In this document: positions 55,401-64,000 of the stretch, in pieces | How the letters are laid out: each line of letters starts with the position of its first letter | Numbering within the stretch: position 1 is the stretch's first letter | Source of the DNA: Setoptus koraiensis | Taxonomy: Eukaryota > Arthropoda | NCBI GenBank assembly: GCA_048013815.1 | Contig: CM106586.1 | Coordinates: forward strand, 8,618,001-8,682,000 | Reading direction: 5' to 3' | Length of the DNA: 64,000 nt | Translations under genes and position numbers: made by a program | Notes under the pieces: generated by a model | Seen by the model: the letters and a program-made list of their open reading frames with translations, nothing else | Databases searched by the model: none | What the model was told of the DNA's origin: nothing

Positions 55401-56260
55401 TTGTACTGGCTCGGCTCGTTTCCATTCTTGGGCTTGCAATTGATCAACAGTGTATAACTGAACGAATCCATCATTATTTCGAACGACTTTATTGGCTCGC
55501 TCACATACGTGCTGGCGATCTCTTGCTTGGCTCGCCAGTCAACAAAACTAATTTCGCCCTCATTGTTGCCAATTATAATGATGTCTCTTCGCTTGCCATT
55601 GTCACTGTTGCCGTCGATGGTCCAGTAAGTGATGGCGGTGGGCGCTCGTAGCGAACAACAATCCACAATGGACGGATCACAGTGATGATACATGGTGGAC
55701 TCATTATGAGATTGAGCGGTCTTGAGCAGCAGCAGCAATTTCTTGATTGGCCATACGTAAATAGTAGAACTGCCATTTATCAGCGCCAGCCTCTCGCCGT
55801 CGTCGCTGAGACAAAGCGCCACAATGTCCGGCTCGTCGTTGAGGCCTGCCTGATATGGAATTTGTCCGACAAATAGCTCCGGTTTTGACGTTGCTGACAA
55901 TTGATGCTGTTTCTGTTCGGCATAATAGGCCACCACGTGATTGTTGTTGGATTCGTTTGCACAAATGAGCACCACAAGTGCACTGTTGCCATCAATATTC
56001 ACGTGGCCGACAAGTCTGATAAATGTGTCGTTGGTGTTGGGCGCAACGCTAATATTTTCACAACTTTCCAATAATTGAAAACAGCACCTTACTCGCAATA
56101 TGTGATCCATGCTTACGATTAATATAAATAATAAAAAGAGCACCAGAACCAAATTAATGTGGACGTCAATGCAAATGATAACAACCAATAAATAATCGTC
56201 AAACAGTTGACAATTTTTTTGTTGTTGTTCAAAATACTGTTTTGTGCGTGCGAGTGTCAT
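52469..56260 (-). CDS. Very large propeller/solenoid-like protein (unrecognised; possible vesicle-trafficking factor)
   Basis: 1263 residues from the first Met at 56260, or 1213 from Met51 (56110), where MDHILRVRCCFQLLES begins a more normal soluble start. Residues before Met51 are very hydrophobic (VLVLFLLFILIVS) and could be a membrane anchor or translated leader. The first 500 residues contain WD-like blades such as DIVALCLSDDGERLALINGS with IYVWPI, and IIIGNNEGEISFVDWRAKQE. The rest is helical (LYEAYGDRLLKAGLFAMANK, ILDYVQPSTYSYVMQQLVDF), as in propeller-plus-solenoid trafficking proteins. A BLOC-2-type protein such as HPS3 was considered but not established. A single uninterrupted frame of this size strongly supports a real gene. 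Confidence 0.75.
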   Translation of the reverse strand: MTLARTKQYFEQQQKNCQLFDDYLLVVIICIDVHINLVLVLFLLFILIVSMDHILRVRCCFQLLESCENISVAPNTNDTFIRLVGHVNIDGNSALVVLICANESNNNHVVAYYAEQKQHQLSATSKPELFVGQIPYQAGLNDEPDIVALCLSDDGERLALINGSSTIYVWPIKKLLLLLKTAQSHNESTMYHHCDPSIVDCCSLRAPTAITYWTIDGNSDNGKRRDIIIIGNNEGEISFVDWRAKQEIASTYVSEPIKSFEIMMDSFSYTLLINCKPKNGNEPSQYKMFLCHSSHHGSLLAPEQGAHDDQCLSHLNSRPQPIKLELQPANVGSIGNNFSGDALTTPISGGTMLAKSGPNGSAVSLSHTASVIMYQGHREKNSIAVIDVANSSNGRQQQQHRFARFYQSRLFNYSVQCHCSLTLAIESLEYNEVVLQLILTDRFVAIVTDYNRCLVYSRNCCDVRWMAQNSSNAKNKQQRDICGDILKEIVFSADEQMLAIMRSPLRRDTDNIIDSFFLITRRAIYSIEARHNFRNMFFDTVDRCLAGSNIYSATFTGGPASAQYGHAKSRPDWCQLLDRGAQERISAQCWAYSFAFRLEIGSLYEAYGDRLLKAGLFAMANKFFEMAKFSPCRIVGKYVRLSAYKEAIAYVIDLLDSDEPIEQNERILLSKVGFECLLLLTLSASSRTLANLDHAGPDHGELVNLIADRGATHNRRPAAPTSGAHELESLLIRFILDYVQPSTYSYVMQQLVDFDMVELADVLCSKRNIHYLQTLIRILLNTKGKTRLAFNSNSAHIVDKLIGLNYGDLVTLNERSPVLLKVLTSSKVTNAFVNNINLINEYLKYSLKIVLDAEVMAVKKLARIFDPRRSITQILLNRVLTRNNDSQSATYWMQDTVSTPQVCRQDVLNFFLFVLLIILRNEAPVYDHNYVLSCSKSLNQSSGGNQPSTASTPTPTPTNEPDKIELDRKSHKRELVYDLALFQSILKNFPSDFNLTVVLDRCLKLACPQAAAICLEQMEQYTEATRHQLEALARSIAQSAQPVDEQQCQQQQTLPTNKHNSIGAQAGSNLASDAVARAVDFKHCKHHVEAIFCKYMKLALCVPNEATNLWLLYTQFWLQNIGQIEELEQQITHNYTTEFMNDCRYALTLYKAIQSTGSSSQQTADEWPIRDIVAMTTPHCNPITADNDQLATRKHSLEGIFTNRFLLKLLSTTLHDVSRLTNVDSLANCPEIDLSCGNVLLPVEHVWRRIFKSIQTTAQLSTQ

Positions 56261-56558
56261 TCACCCGTCGCCTAGGCGCATCATCTGTGTCTTATCGACA
56301 ATACGTTGACGATATTTTGTGCCGATATCAAGAGCAAATCAGAGGAAATGTACGAATTGTTACAGGTGACTATTTATTTTCACGTTTGCACCATTGTCTT
56401 ATTGTTGGACTTTGTACTGGTATTCGTACTGCCAATTAAACACACGGGTGCACACAAACAATAACACATTACAAGAGATTTAGAAAATAAATCCGGATAA
56501 AACAAGATTCAAACGAATAGGCAGACGGGGGGGGGACGGTTCTGGGACACACCACAAT

Positions 56559-57485
56559 CTAGGAATTCAAGAATCCAAGTCCTATGCCTCGGCCGTCTCT
56601 GGACACCGAGATGTCGGCACAATTTCTATAAATCTCCTGCAAACCACAACCAACTTTTTCCGTTCCATCTTCGCATGTGCCCCAATTGTTGGCTAACCAA
56701 GTCAAACGAAAAAGATAAAGACGACATTAGATTGTTATAACATAATATGGATACATGGTGCAGTGCCGCTACGATTCTCAATAAGTAATAACTCACCTGA
56801 TTGCCAGTGCCACCTTAGTATGCAATTATCACAGGTCCTATCTTTTGGCAGATCGAGAGCCATGCTGAATGAACCCGATCCGGCGCTCGCATTTAAATTA
56901 TAAAAAATTTGCTCATCTGTGCTGTTGGCCAAAGTCAATGGCTCGAAGCAATCTTCGGTCTCGATGTCCGACCAAGAGTTGCGCCAGCACAACTCAAATT
57001 TAAATTGGCCCCCATGATTGGCGAGAATATCTATGGTGATATCAATTGAAGAACCCGGAAAGTAGTTTCTGGTAGTTTTGTTCTGTGCCATTATTCCGCC
57101 TGTTTCGTGTATTCTTGCTGCATCGAAAGAATCGCCGCAAATGCCACATTTGCCCTCATTTCTTCTGATACCCTGAATGAGATGATGATAATAAGATGAA
57201 TAACGATTGATAATTAATGATTTAATTACTGATCTTGTTGAGGATAATTTTGTTTGTCTTCGTTGACCCGATGAGCCGTATTTGGGCGTCTGCACTTACA
57301 CCTATGCCCCCGCAAAACAGTTCATTGTCATTGTAGTTTGGTGGCGCTTTAAAACCGAGTCTCCACAATGTGTTCCTGGCGGGTGGCTCAACAAGTCGTC
57401 CGTGTCCGCTTGCGAATGGAAGCCATTCAATAAAGCAAATCAAGAAAAACGCACCAGTGTTTGTGGCCAGATATAGTCCGTTCAT
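56559..57485 (-). CDS. AA15 lytic polysaccharide monooxygenase
   Basis: Three exons on the minus strand, 57485-57300, 57172-56797 and 56692-56559, with GTAAGT, GTGAGT and AG sites in phase, give 231 residues. A 27-residue signal peptide ends ...FASG, so the mature protein starts with His28 (HGRLVEPPARNTLWRLGF), the copper-binding N-terminal histidine. NYNDNELFCGG, GKCGICGD, the second histidine in ILANHGGQFKFELCW, CDNCILRWHW and NNWGTCEDG follow in AA15 order. AA15 enzymes oxidatively cleave chitin or cellulose; in arthropods they act in cuticle or gut. The family's short tail ends GLGFLNS. The gene is divergent from the TMEM130-like gene. Exon 3 is short but matches the family tail closely. 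Confidence 0.93.
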
Positions 57486-58308
57486 GTTTGCACTGCACTA
57501 TGTTGAGCTTCTATGAATGAAAATTTGTATTTGATTTGATTGGTCGAAAAGTGTTGATGAATGTTTTTCGGTGGTTTCGATATTAGCGGATCGGATAACA
57601 CAACAGTTATGTTGTGTCCACGGTCGTTATTCAATCAGCCAGCTCGTCTCGCTTTGGAAGCTTGGTGCTTGACCACTTCAACTGTCCAGATGAAAAGCAA
57701 AGTCAGCGAGTCAAAGTAGCAGTAAGTGATCCATTTTGTTGTTGTTGTTTTCAAGGTTAACGAACCACTCTCCAAGACCGAGCCATTGAGATAGCAAGAG
57801 AGCGAGAGATCTCATGAGTGGCTCCGAAGAGTGAGTGGCTCATGATTATTTTAGGTGAAACCTCTTCTTAGACAGTAGAGACAAGTAAAGTTAGATGGCT
57901 AGTGGTATTCAAGGTGATCAGATAACTGATGGCTGATTGCCGATTCATACTTTATTGACTAACCAGTTACCTGGCGAATGGTGTATGTGACCTCGTCATG
58001 ACCCCGCTTTTATTTCGCCACAGGTAACAGCCGTTCATTTATTTGTTGAATCGATCGTTTTTCTCGTTTTATCTCGGAGTTTTGTCTCACAACTCGGCGA
58101 AATTATCACACTTTATCGAACCGTTCAAAACTTTGTCCCGTGTCAAAACTTTAGCCCGACATTGTCGATGGCCAAAAAAAAGAAAAAAAATGTGGCGCCA
58201 CCCAGTGAGCGTTAGAGAAAGTGAGAAAAAAAGCTGACACATGCTTTTGTGTTTGGATCTCTGACGAAGTGACAAATAAATGAATATCCCGACATATTTT
58301 TTTACCAA
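57486..58308. other. Divergent promoter region between AA15 and TMEM130-like genes
   Basis: No gene seen; presumably holds both promoters. An A-rich run lies near 58175-58190. Confidence 0.45.
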
Positions 58309-59475
58309 ATGGACCCAGCTGTATCATTATTCGTGCTTTTACTTGTACCATTGGCATCTGCAATCCGGGTGACTGTCGAAACGGACTCTCCTGTGATTTT
58401 AGGTTCCAAATTAAATATCAGAGTGACAATAGAGGAGCCCGTTTTCCCTTACTATTATTATTATGAATTTAAGGATAATGTCGAGCCAGTGGCATCGTAC
58501 AGAAGCTTCTTCGAGGACTCAGAAATACTCTTGAGCATGGACTACAGCGATAGTAGGATAGTTGTTGGCAATTATTCGGTGAATTTAAGGATACACAATG
58601 CCTTTGGGCACACATGGGGCTGGCTCATATACGAGACAAATATCCCATTTGTTATAACAGATCATATAGCTGGCAAAATCGAGATCATGCAGGTAAACAA
58701 TGATTCGGGCTTTGTAGCAACTAATCAAAATGTGACAGCTTTAGCCAAAATCCATGACCCAAATCTATTCCTAAGTAAATACGTGATAAACTACTCGTGG
58801 TTTGTCAATAACACCGCGGTACCAACAGTGAAAAGCGACAGGACATTAGTATATAATTTTACTCAACCAATTGATCGAAATCTATCTGTGACAGTGGAGG
58901 CAAACAATGGATCAAACGTCTACTATGGCTTCTATTCGCGTTTAATAAGTCCTCGGGATCCAGTTAAAATAGCCGACATCAAAGGCAAGCTTTTTATAGA
59001 ATACGGCGAACTACTGCAGGTGACTATTCATTTTCATGGCAGCAAACCGTTTTCATATTGTTGGGCCCTGGACCGCGATACCTGCAATACATTTAGACAC
59101 ACAAGAGACGATTTTGTGCAAATAACACACTATATGAGATACGTTGGCGAATATACTCTGTTGTTTGTGGCCAAAAATCAAGTCGGCAGAGAGGAAAAAC
59201 ATTACACCGTCAAAGTTTCCGATATTATCAAGCAGCACACTTTGGCATTTTTAATCATACCTACAGTTTTCTCATTATTAGGTATCCTAATTGTCCTGGT
59301 TGTTGTTGTGTTTGTGTTGCGATATAGAAGAAATTACATCATAGAAGTGGCCGATTTTGATTTTATATTGCATGACGACGACCTCACCACGCAGACAATA
59401 TTTGAAAGAGTAACCCAGGAGTTTTGTTCAAGTCGAGCAAACAGTAATTTAAATCCTGTTGAAGTTGCCGAATAG
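58309..59475 (+). CDS. TMEM130-like single-pass membrane protein with PKD-type domains
   Basis: 388 residues, one exon. A signal peptide (1-18, ending LASA) is followed by an extracellular part with many N-X-S/T sequons and two beta-sandwich-like segments (about 125-215 and 218-305). A transmembrane helix lies at about 311-335 (LIVLVVVVFVLRYRRN). The cytoplasmic tail begins EVADFDFILHDDD, and EVADFDF is the feature I associate with TMEM130 and its relatives. The function of that family is poorly known. No intron is evident. The PMEL/GPNMB group has related PKD domains, but the short length and tail favour TMEM130. Confidence 0.7.
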   Translation: MDPAVSLFVLLLVPLASAIRVTVETDSPVILGSKLNIRVTIEEPVFPYYYYYEFKDNVEPVASYRSFFEDSEILLSMDYSDSRIVVGNYSVNLRIHNAFGHTWGWLIYETNIPFVITDHIAGKIEIMQVNNDSGFVATNQNVTALAKIHDPNLFLSKYVINYSWFVNNTAVPTVKSDRTLVYNFTQPIDRNLSVTVEANNGSNVYYGFYSRLISPRDPVKIADIKGKLFIEYGELLQVTIHFHGSKPFSYCWALDRDTCNTFRHTRDDFVQITHYMRYVGEYTLLFVAKNQVGREEKHYTVKVSDIIKQHTLAFLIIPTVFSLLGILIVLVVVVFVLRYRRNYIIEVADFDFILHDDDLTTQTIFERVTQEFCSSRANSNLNPVEVAE

Positions 59476-61271
59476 TGAGGAGTTCCGTTAGTTCAATTTT
59501 AATCGTCTGGGCGTATCAACAAAACAAGTCTCGGAGTGAGCCTCTGCATCGACGGAAGCTGATCAAAGTCAGGCAACTTATCATTTAATTGGTACGTTGC
59601 ACCATCAAACTGGATCTCACTTGCACAATTTCGCTGCAATCTGTCAAGTTGGTTCTTTTCCATTGGGCCCAACGGGCTGAGAAGAGACCAAAGACAAGTC
59701 GCAGTTACAGAAAGTGCGAAAAATTTTGTGTTCGTGTCGGCAATCACGTTTCAATTACGTTGTTATGTAAAAGATGTTTCGACCTCTTAATCAACTAGCT
59801 CCTGTATAAAACGATTACGTATGTGCAATCACAATTTCATTATCTATTAGTTGTTCCGGGATGTTTACGGGCAATAAGTTCCGAGAGTGTACTTACTTTA
59901 ACATATATGTATATTGCGATACAGCAGAAACAGGATATAGACTAACCTGTGAGCTGGGGTAGTTGAAGTTCAGGCCCTGAACAGGTGAACTACTGACTAG
60001 CGACAGTAGTGGTTGAGTTATGGATATACTGCATGCGGAGGAAGTGAGAGAGAGAGACGAGAATTAAGACGGATGCTTAAATATGACGATGCCGATGTCT
60101 ATGGTGACGTATGCTAACAATATTGTTAATATACTTTAGCTAAATAATCTTGTAAAGAGTGTTTGTTGGCGGCGCTTAAATCGATGTGTTCATTAATTTC
60201 TAATTGAGCTCACGTATCTTACAACATCCACCAAGCATCATCCCTTGCTATCTCGTCGTCATGATGATGATGATGATGATGATGATGATAACATCTCATT
60301 AGATGGCACAACATGACTGATGATAATTTAGCATCAATGACGGCTAGTAATTTATCTGGCGTCGTTTCGAAATGTGGTAGTTGTGTGTATCTCATTTGAA
60401 TAGTTGCTAAGTCGAATAGTTGTTTGTATGGTTGTTAGTGAGTTTGTTTGTTTGTTTGTTTGTTTATTTGTTTATTTGTAGCTGCTCATTCAATTGTACA
60501 AACACACACAGATTATCAGCAAGCTATTTTGGAAAAAATAGTAGAGGAGTCAGGCTGACTTAACTAATTAGCTACTCAAACACACACACACTCACAGATA
60601 GATAGATAGATATTGATGTAAGTCGTTAATTCAATGTTGTGTCGCTGCCTCAATCCAGTAGCGCTGGCTTTCAACATTGATGAGCTCGTTGGTGGTAAAT
60701 AGTTTGCAGCAGAGATTAGTTAGTATCTTTAGTGCCATTCGAAAGTTCATATTTGTTGCAACTTGCCGGTAGTGGCAGCAGCAGCAGTTCTCGCGAATTT
60801 TCGTTGCGAAATTAAATCAAAAATAAACTGACAAAGGCGATAATTTAGACAATAATGCGCTCACATGCACTCTCACATGCTTGCTGCTGCTGCCTTTCCA
60901 TTTCAGTTGGTTTGATTTCACCTTGATGGCAGTGATTCAGCAGTGACTACTAGCTAAGACTAGCTAAGACTAGATAGTAAATAAAAATATCGGGCTCACT
61001 GACAATGTTGTGAGTTATGGCTATGAGTGCGAGCGAGTATCGTCGGTGACAGTGAGTTCATCGCGACATTCATGCAACAGCATCATGGCCAATCGAAGCG
61101 TATCACGGTTGAAGCGGCAGCAACAGCAGCAGCTCTCAATTACATAAATTACGACGACGACGACCATAATGATGACAATGAGGTCCCCAGCTAACGACGA
61201 AAGTAGGTTGTCTGTATGGCGAGCAGCTACTGATTATGTTTTTCAGTGATGCCGCTGTTAGCGCGCCAGTT

Positions 61272-61332
61272 AGTACAAGATAGTTAGTAGCAAACAGTTA
61301 GTAGCAAACAGTTAGTAGCAAACAGTTAGTGG
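61272..61332. repeat. 14-bp tandem repeat
   Basis: Unit GTTAGTAGCAAACA, about four copies. Confidence 0.85.
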
Positions 61333-62680
61333 ATGCCAAGACAGCTCGTGGGCCCCACCAGCGGTGACTGCTGCAATTATAACCGGCGATACAATAACCG
61401 CCCGCCGCTCGCCGTAATTATGAACGATGACTTTTAATGGGGATAGTTGAACTTTGCGGGCTCACAACAGTTTGAACTGATGTGCCGACGCTTGTCTCTC
61501 ACCTTCTCCGGCTAACAGCCGACGTAAAAATTTATCACGTAAAAATTGCGAATTTTACTGGCGTGTTTTATCGCCCCAGCTATCTCTGTCAGGCACGCTG
61601 TGGCCGTTTATTTTCCGTTATGGCTTGCATGATATTCCGTGTTCCAGTTCGCGCCAACCGAACCTCGTTTCCGTTGTTGTTCGCTCGTTGATGTTGCTTT
61701 CGTTGATAGTGTTATCGTTGTTTTCTCTGTTGTTTTCCTTGTTTTCTCTGTTGTTTTCGTTGCCATTTTCGTTGATGGCGCCGACCTCAATTGATGGCCC
61801 TAATCAACAGTTATTTGTAACAGTTGTTAGTCTGAATGACATCTCTTTCGTTTTATCGAAAAAAAAAAAAAATACCGCGACAGCAAATCACAACCAGTTT
61901 GTCAGTTGATTTGTCGTTGGCGAAATGTCAAATTTACCGACGACCCGAGTTGCTTTTGCGAAATGGCCGATTGTGTCGCGGTGCCGCACGGCGATGATCT
62001 AATAATAGACAATTTCCATCCATCCATCTATCTATAGATCATCTGTTGAGATGATGTCGGCTTGTCGCGGAGCTCTAATGAAGCGCTGTCCGGGCCTTGA
62101 CTCGTGAGCTCACAATTATGGGCCTAAACAGCTTATAATTGCGACGGGGATGCGACGATCATCATTCAGCCAATGTGTTCATTGAAATTCACAAAATTCA
62201 GCCTGGTGTATGGATGAAACGGGATTTTCGCCAATCAGCCACACAAACTCGAGGCTCAAAGGCTTACGAAATGCGAATGTGGGCCCGGTAAATGGCCGAT
62301 GAGATGTTTAGACAAGCGATTGTTCTGTTATGTTTTCTAGTCAGTGGCTAGCGAGATGAGCCGAAAACTCGCCAGAGGCACACGATGCCAACTTGGTGAG
62401 CGCTCTGTTTAGTGTTGAGGTGTCAGAATTTGTTTTCGCTGGGATATCGCTGGGCACGAACGTGGCCAGCGATCACTGAAGTAGCCGGAATTCGTTCCTA
62501 GTTCGTGAGCTCCAAATTTCGGAGAGGGGATGGTGTGAAAAAACGCGTGCTCCCGTGACACACTCTTATGTTGCAACCAGCCGAGCCACTGCGAACAGTC
62601 CGGCGTGGCGCTCGATTTTCTAGAGGCCCGATGAATAAATAAGCCGCTAATCTCCTATAACAACAAGGCGCGGATAAAAC

Positions 62681-62711
62681 GCTTTTTCAAGGCTGCAAGC
62701 TTTGAAAAAGC
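62681..62711. repeat. 10-bp inverted repeat
   Basis: GCTTTTTCAA (62681-62690) and TTGAAAAAGC (62702-62711) around an 11-nt centre. Confidence 0.85.
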
Positions 62712-64000
62712 TTTGAGCGGTCGTCGATGGTGCGACTGTTGTGTCGGCCATTGATGCGGCTGTTGTGTCGGCCATTGTTGGCGAGGCGGCGTCACAACAT
62801 GGACGACACATGTCAGTGTGTAGTGTCTGGTTTACGTTATTTTTTTTTAGTTGTTTCTGCTTTACCTTTGTATCTTTTTAATGTTGGCAACGTAAGTGGC
62901 CCGCACAGGTAGTTTACCTGTACACCTGTAAACATGACACAGTGTGTTGGTTGTATTGTAGTTAGACTGTGAGAGGGGGCGCCAAACGAGAGAGCAAACG
63001 CACGCCACACGACGACAAATACCGTTAATAAACAGCGACAATCTTAATCGATATTGTGTGTCTCATTGGCGTGCGCCGAATCACTTAAAAGCGCGTCGGC
63101 CATCGAGTTGTAACCTTTGCATGCGAGTTACGTTACATAACTTACGTATATAACAGACGACAATTATAATCACATGTTATGTTATGTTATGTTATGTTAA
63201 ATGTGTGTACCGTGTTACGTCAGCGTGTCCGCGGCCGCATTATGCAGCAAACACTGCAGCAACTGATCACTGCGGACTTGTTGTTATCCGGCTCGAATGT
63301 CGCAATGTCGCCGAATATCCGAATATCCGAGCTCTTGTGACATTTGGGCGGCCACGTTGCGTGTGCAATATCGACAATGATGGACAATAAATATAGTGAC
63401 GAATCACGCTGTTGTCTCTATCAGGTTGCTCCATCAAATAGAAGAGTTGTTGTCCTTTGGCTGGATCCCTCGATAGACTATCGACGATAGTATTAAGTTG
63501 ATACCAATCTGCCGATGCCATCAGCAGCATATTTGCAGCGAGCGGCTGGCTCGGCAAAACCATCTTGGCAGAGCGATCTCGGCGGGCGAGCTTGTGTGAG
63601 TAATGTTGTGGATGTTGCGAGGAATAAATAAGAGTCTCAGGCTGTTGCCATTGGCATGGACTTGGCAGGCGCGAGTTGCGCAAACTCACAACCTGTCTGC
63701 TGCTGCTGCTGCGATTACCTCATACAAACAACAACGACTCGTCGTCGTTCGTCTACGCAACGTTGTCGTGTGAGTGTGTGTGTGTTGGTGTGCGTGTGCT
63801 TGTGTCGAGTGACAAGTGCGCGTTGACTCGCATTCGACTTTAGCAAGTCAACGACAACAGAGCTGACATTGTGGCTCACTGTAATTTAGCAAAGTTTTGC
63901 ATCAAAGTGTCATCGACACATCAACACACATCTAAACAGATTCGCTGCTCGTGTGTGGGGCCCAATTACTCAAATTACTACAATTACTCAATTACTCAAT

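Larger units (their letters stand above)
59476..64000. other. Gene-free right end with microsatellites
   Basis: Holds (ATG)n at 60258-60288, TTTG/TTTA at 60443-60478, GATA near 60597-60611, a 14-bp tandem (61272-61332), a TTGTTTTC-type array (61700-61775), a 24-bp direct repeat (62730-62782), an inverted repeat (62681-62711) and (TTATG)n at 63176-63200. Open minus-strand frames at 59499-59747 and 63267-63689 are not supported as genes. Confidence 0.5.

Noticed and set aside
59499-59747. Minus-strand 82-codon frame with a hydrophobic start
   Set aside because: Could be a small secreted protein, but there is no homology and it lies immediately 3' of the TMEM130-like gene, probably in its 3' UTR.
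63267-63689. Minus-strand 140-codon frame at the right end
   Set aside because: No recognisable motif, mixed composition and no splice or promoter support.
1-64000. tRNA, rRNA, retroviral, LTR or Polinton remains
   Set aside because: Scanned by eye on both strands; no internal tRNA promoter pairs, terminal repeats or recognisable virus-like proteins were seen.

Overview
The window reads as nuclear DNA of a compact, intron-poor animal genome, most likely an arthropod and possibly an acariform mite. The gene set points that way: CASC3/Barentsz, a bunched-type TSC22 gene, a Tamo/SPATA2 homologue, NRF1/ewg, a CARD caspase and an AA15 copper oxygenase, with short introns of about 100-250 bp and long glutamine, histidine and serine tracts. 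The taxon is inference; no marker gene settles it. A run of 500 Ns (2684-3183) marks an assembly gap. I saw no bacterial operon structure, CRISPR array, tRNA, rRNA or recognisable retroviral or Polinton fossil.

Layout. 1-920 (-): 5' part of a SPATA2/Tamo-like gene running off the left edge. 5148-7184 (+): ACSF2-type acyl-CoA ligase. 7814-8314 (+): HMG20A-like coiled-coil protein without an HMG box. 8724-9062 (-): ribosomal P2. 9776-13126 (+): CASC3/Barentsz with a huge Q-rich tail. 14756-16624 (+): UBAN-like coiled-coil protein, followed by a decayed copy of the CASC3 3' end (16650-17085). 17193-17735 (-): ARL1. 18742-19588 (+): three-exon TSC22/bunched. 21741-23711 (+): three-exon low-complexity protein with a conserved-looking C-terminus. 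23712-32985: about 9 kb without a convincing gene, rich in minisatellites and perfect palindromes. 32986-33801 (+): two-exon secreted protein. 34673-37696 (+): PSMD2/Rpn1. 39121-40425 (+): NRF1, convergent with 6-phosphogluconate dehydrogenase (40614-42056, -). 44593-46533 (+): four-exon CARD caspase. 46890-48815 and 49529-51754 (-): tandem pair of secreted, repeat-built cystatin-like proteins with duplicated flanks. 52469-56260 (-): very large propeller/solenoid-like protein. 56559-57485 (-): three-exon AA15 lytic polysaccharide monooxygenase. 58309-59475 (+): TMEM130-like PKD membrane protein. 59476-64000: no convincing gene.

Most genes are unrelated housekeeping or regulatory loci, so no pathway cluster is evident. 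The most interesting items are the tandem multidomain cystatin-like pair, whose upstream flank is better conserved than much of its coding sequence; a homologous leader module upstream of both NRF1 and PGD; the decayed CASC3 tail that may now serve another gene's 3' end; the stop-free, frame-preserving NRF1 intron; and the palindrome-rich gene-free stretch. All calls come from reading motifs; no database search or alignment program was run.
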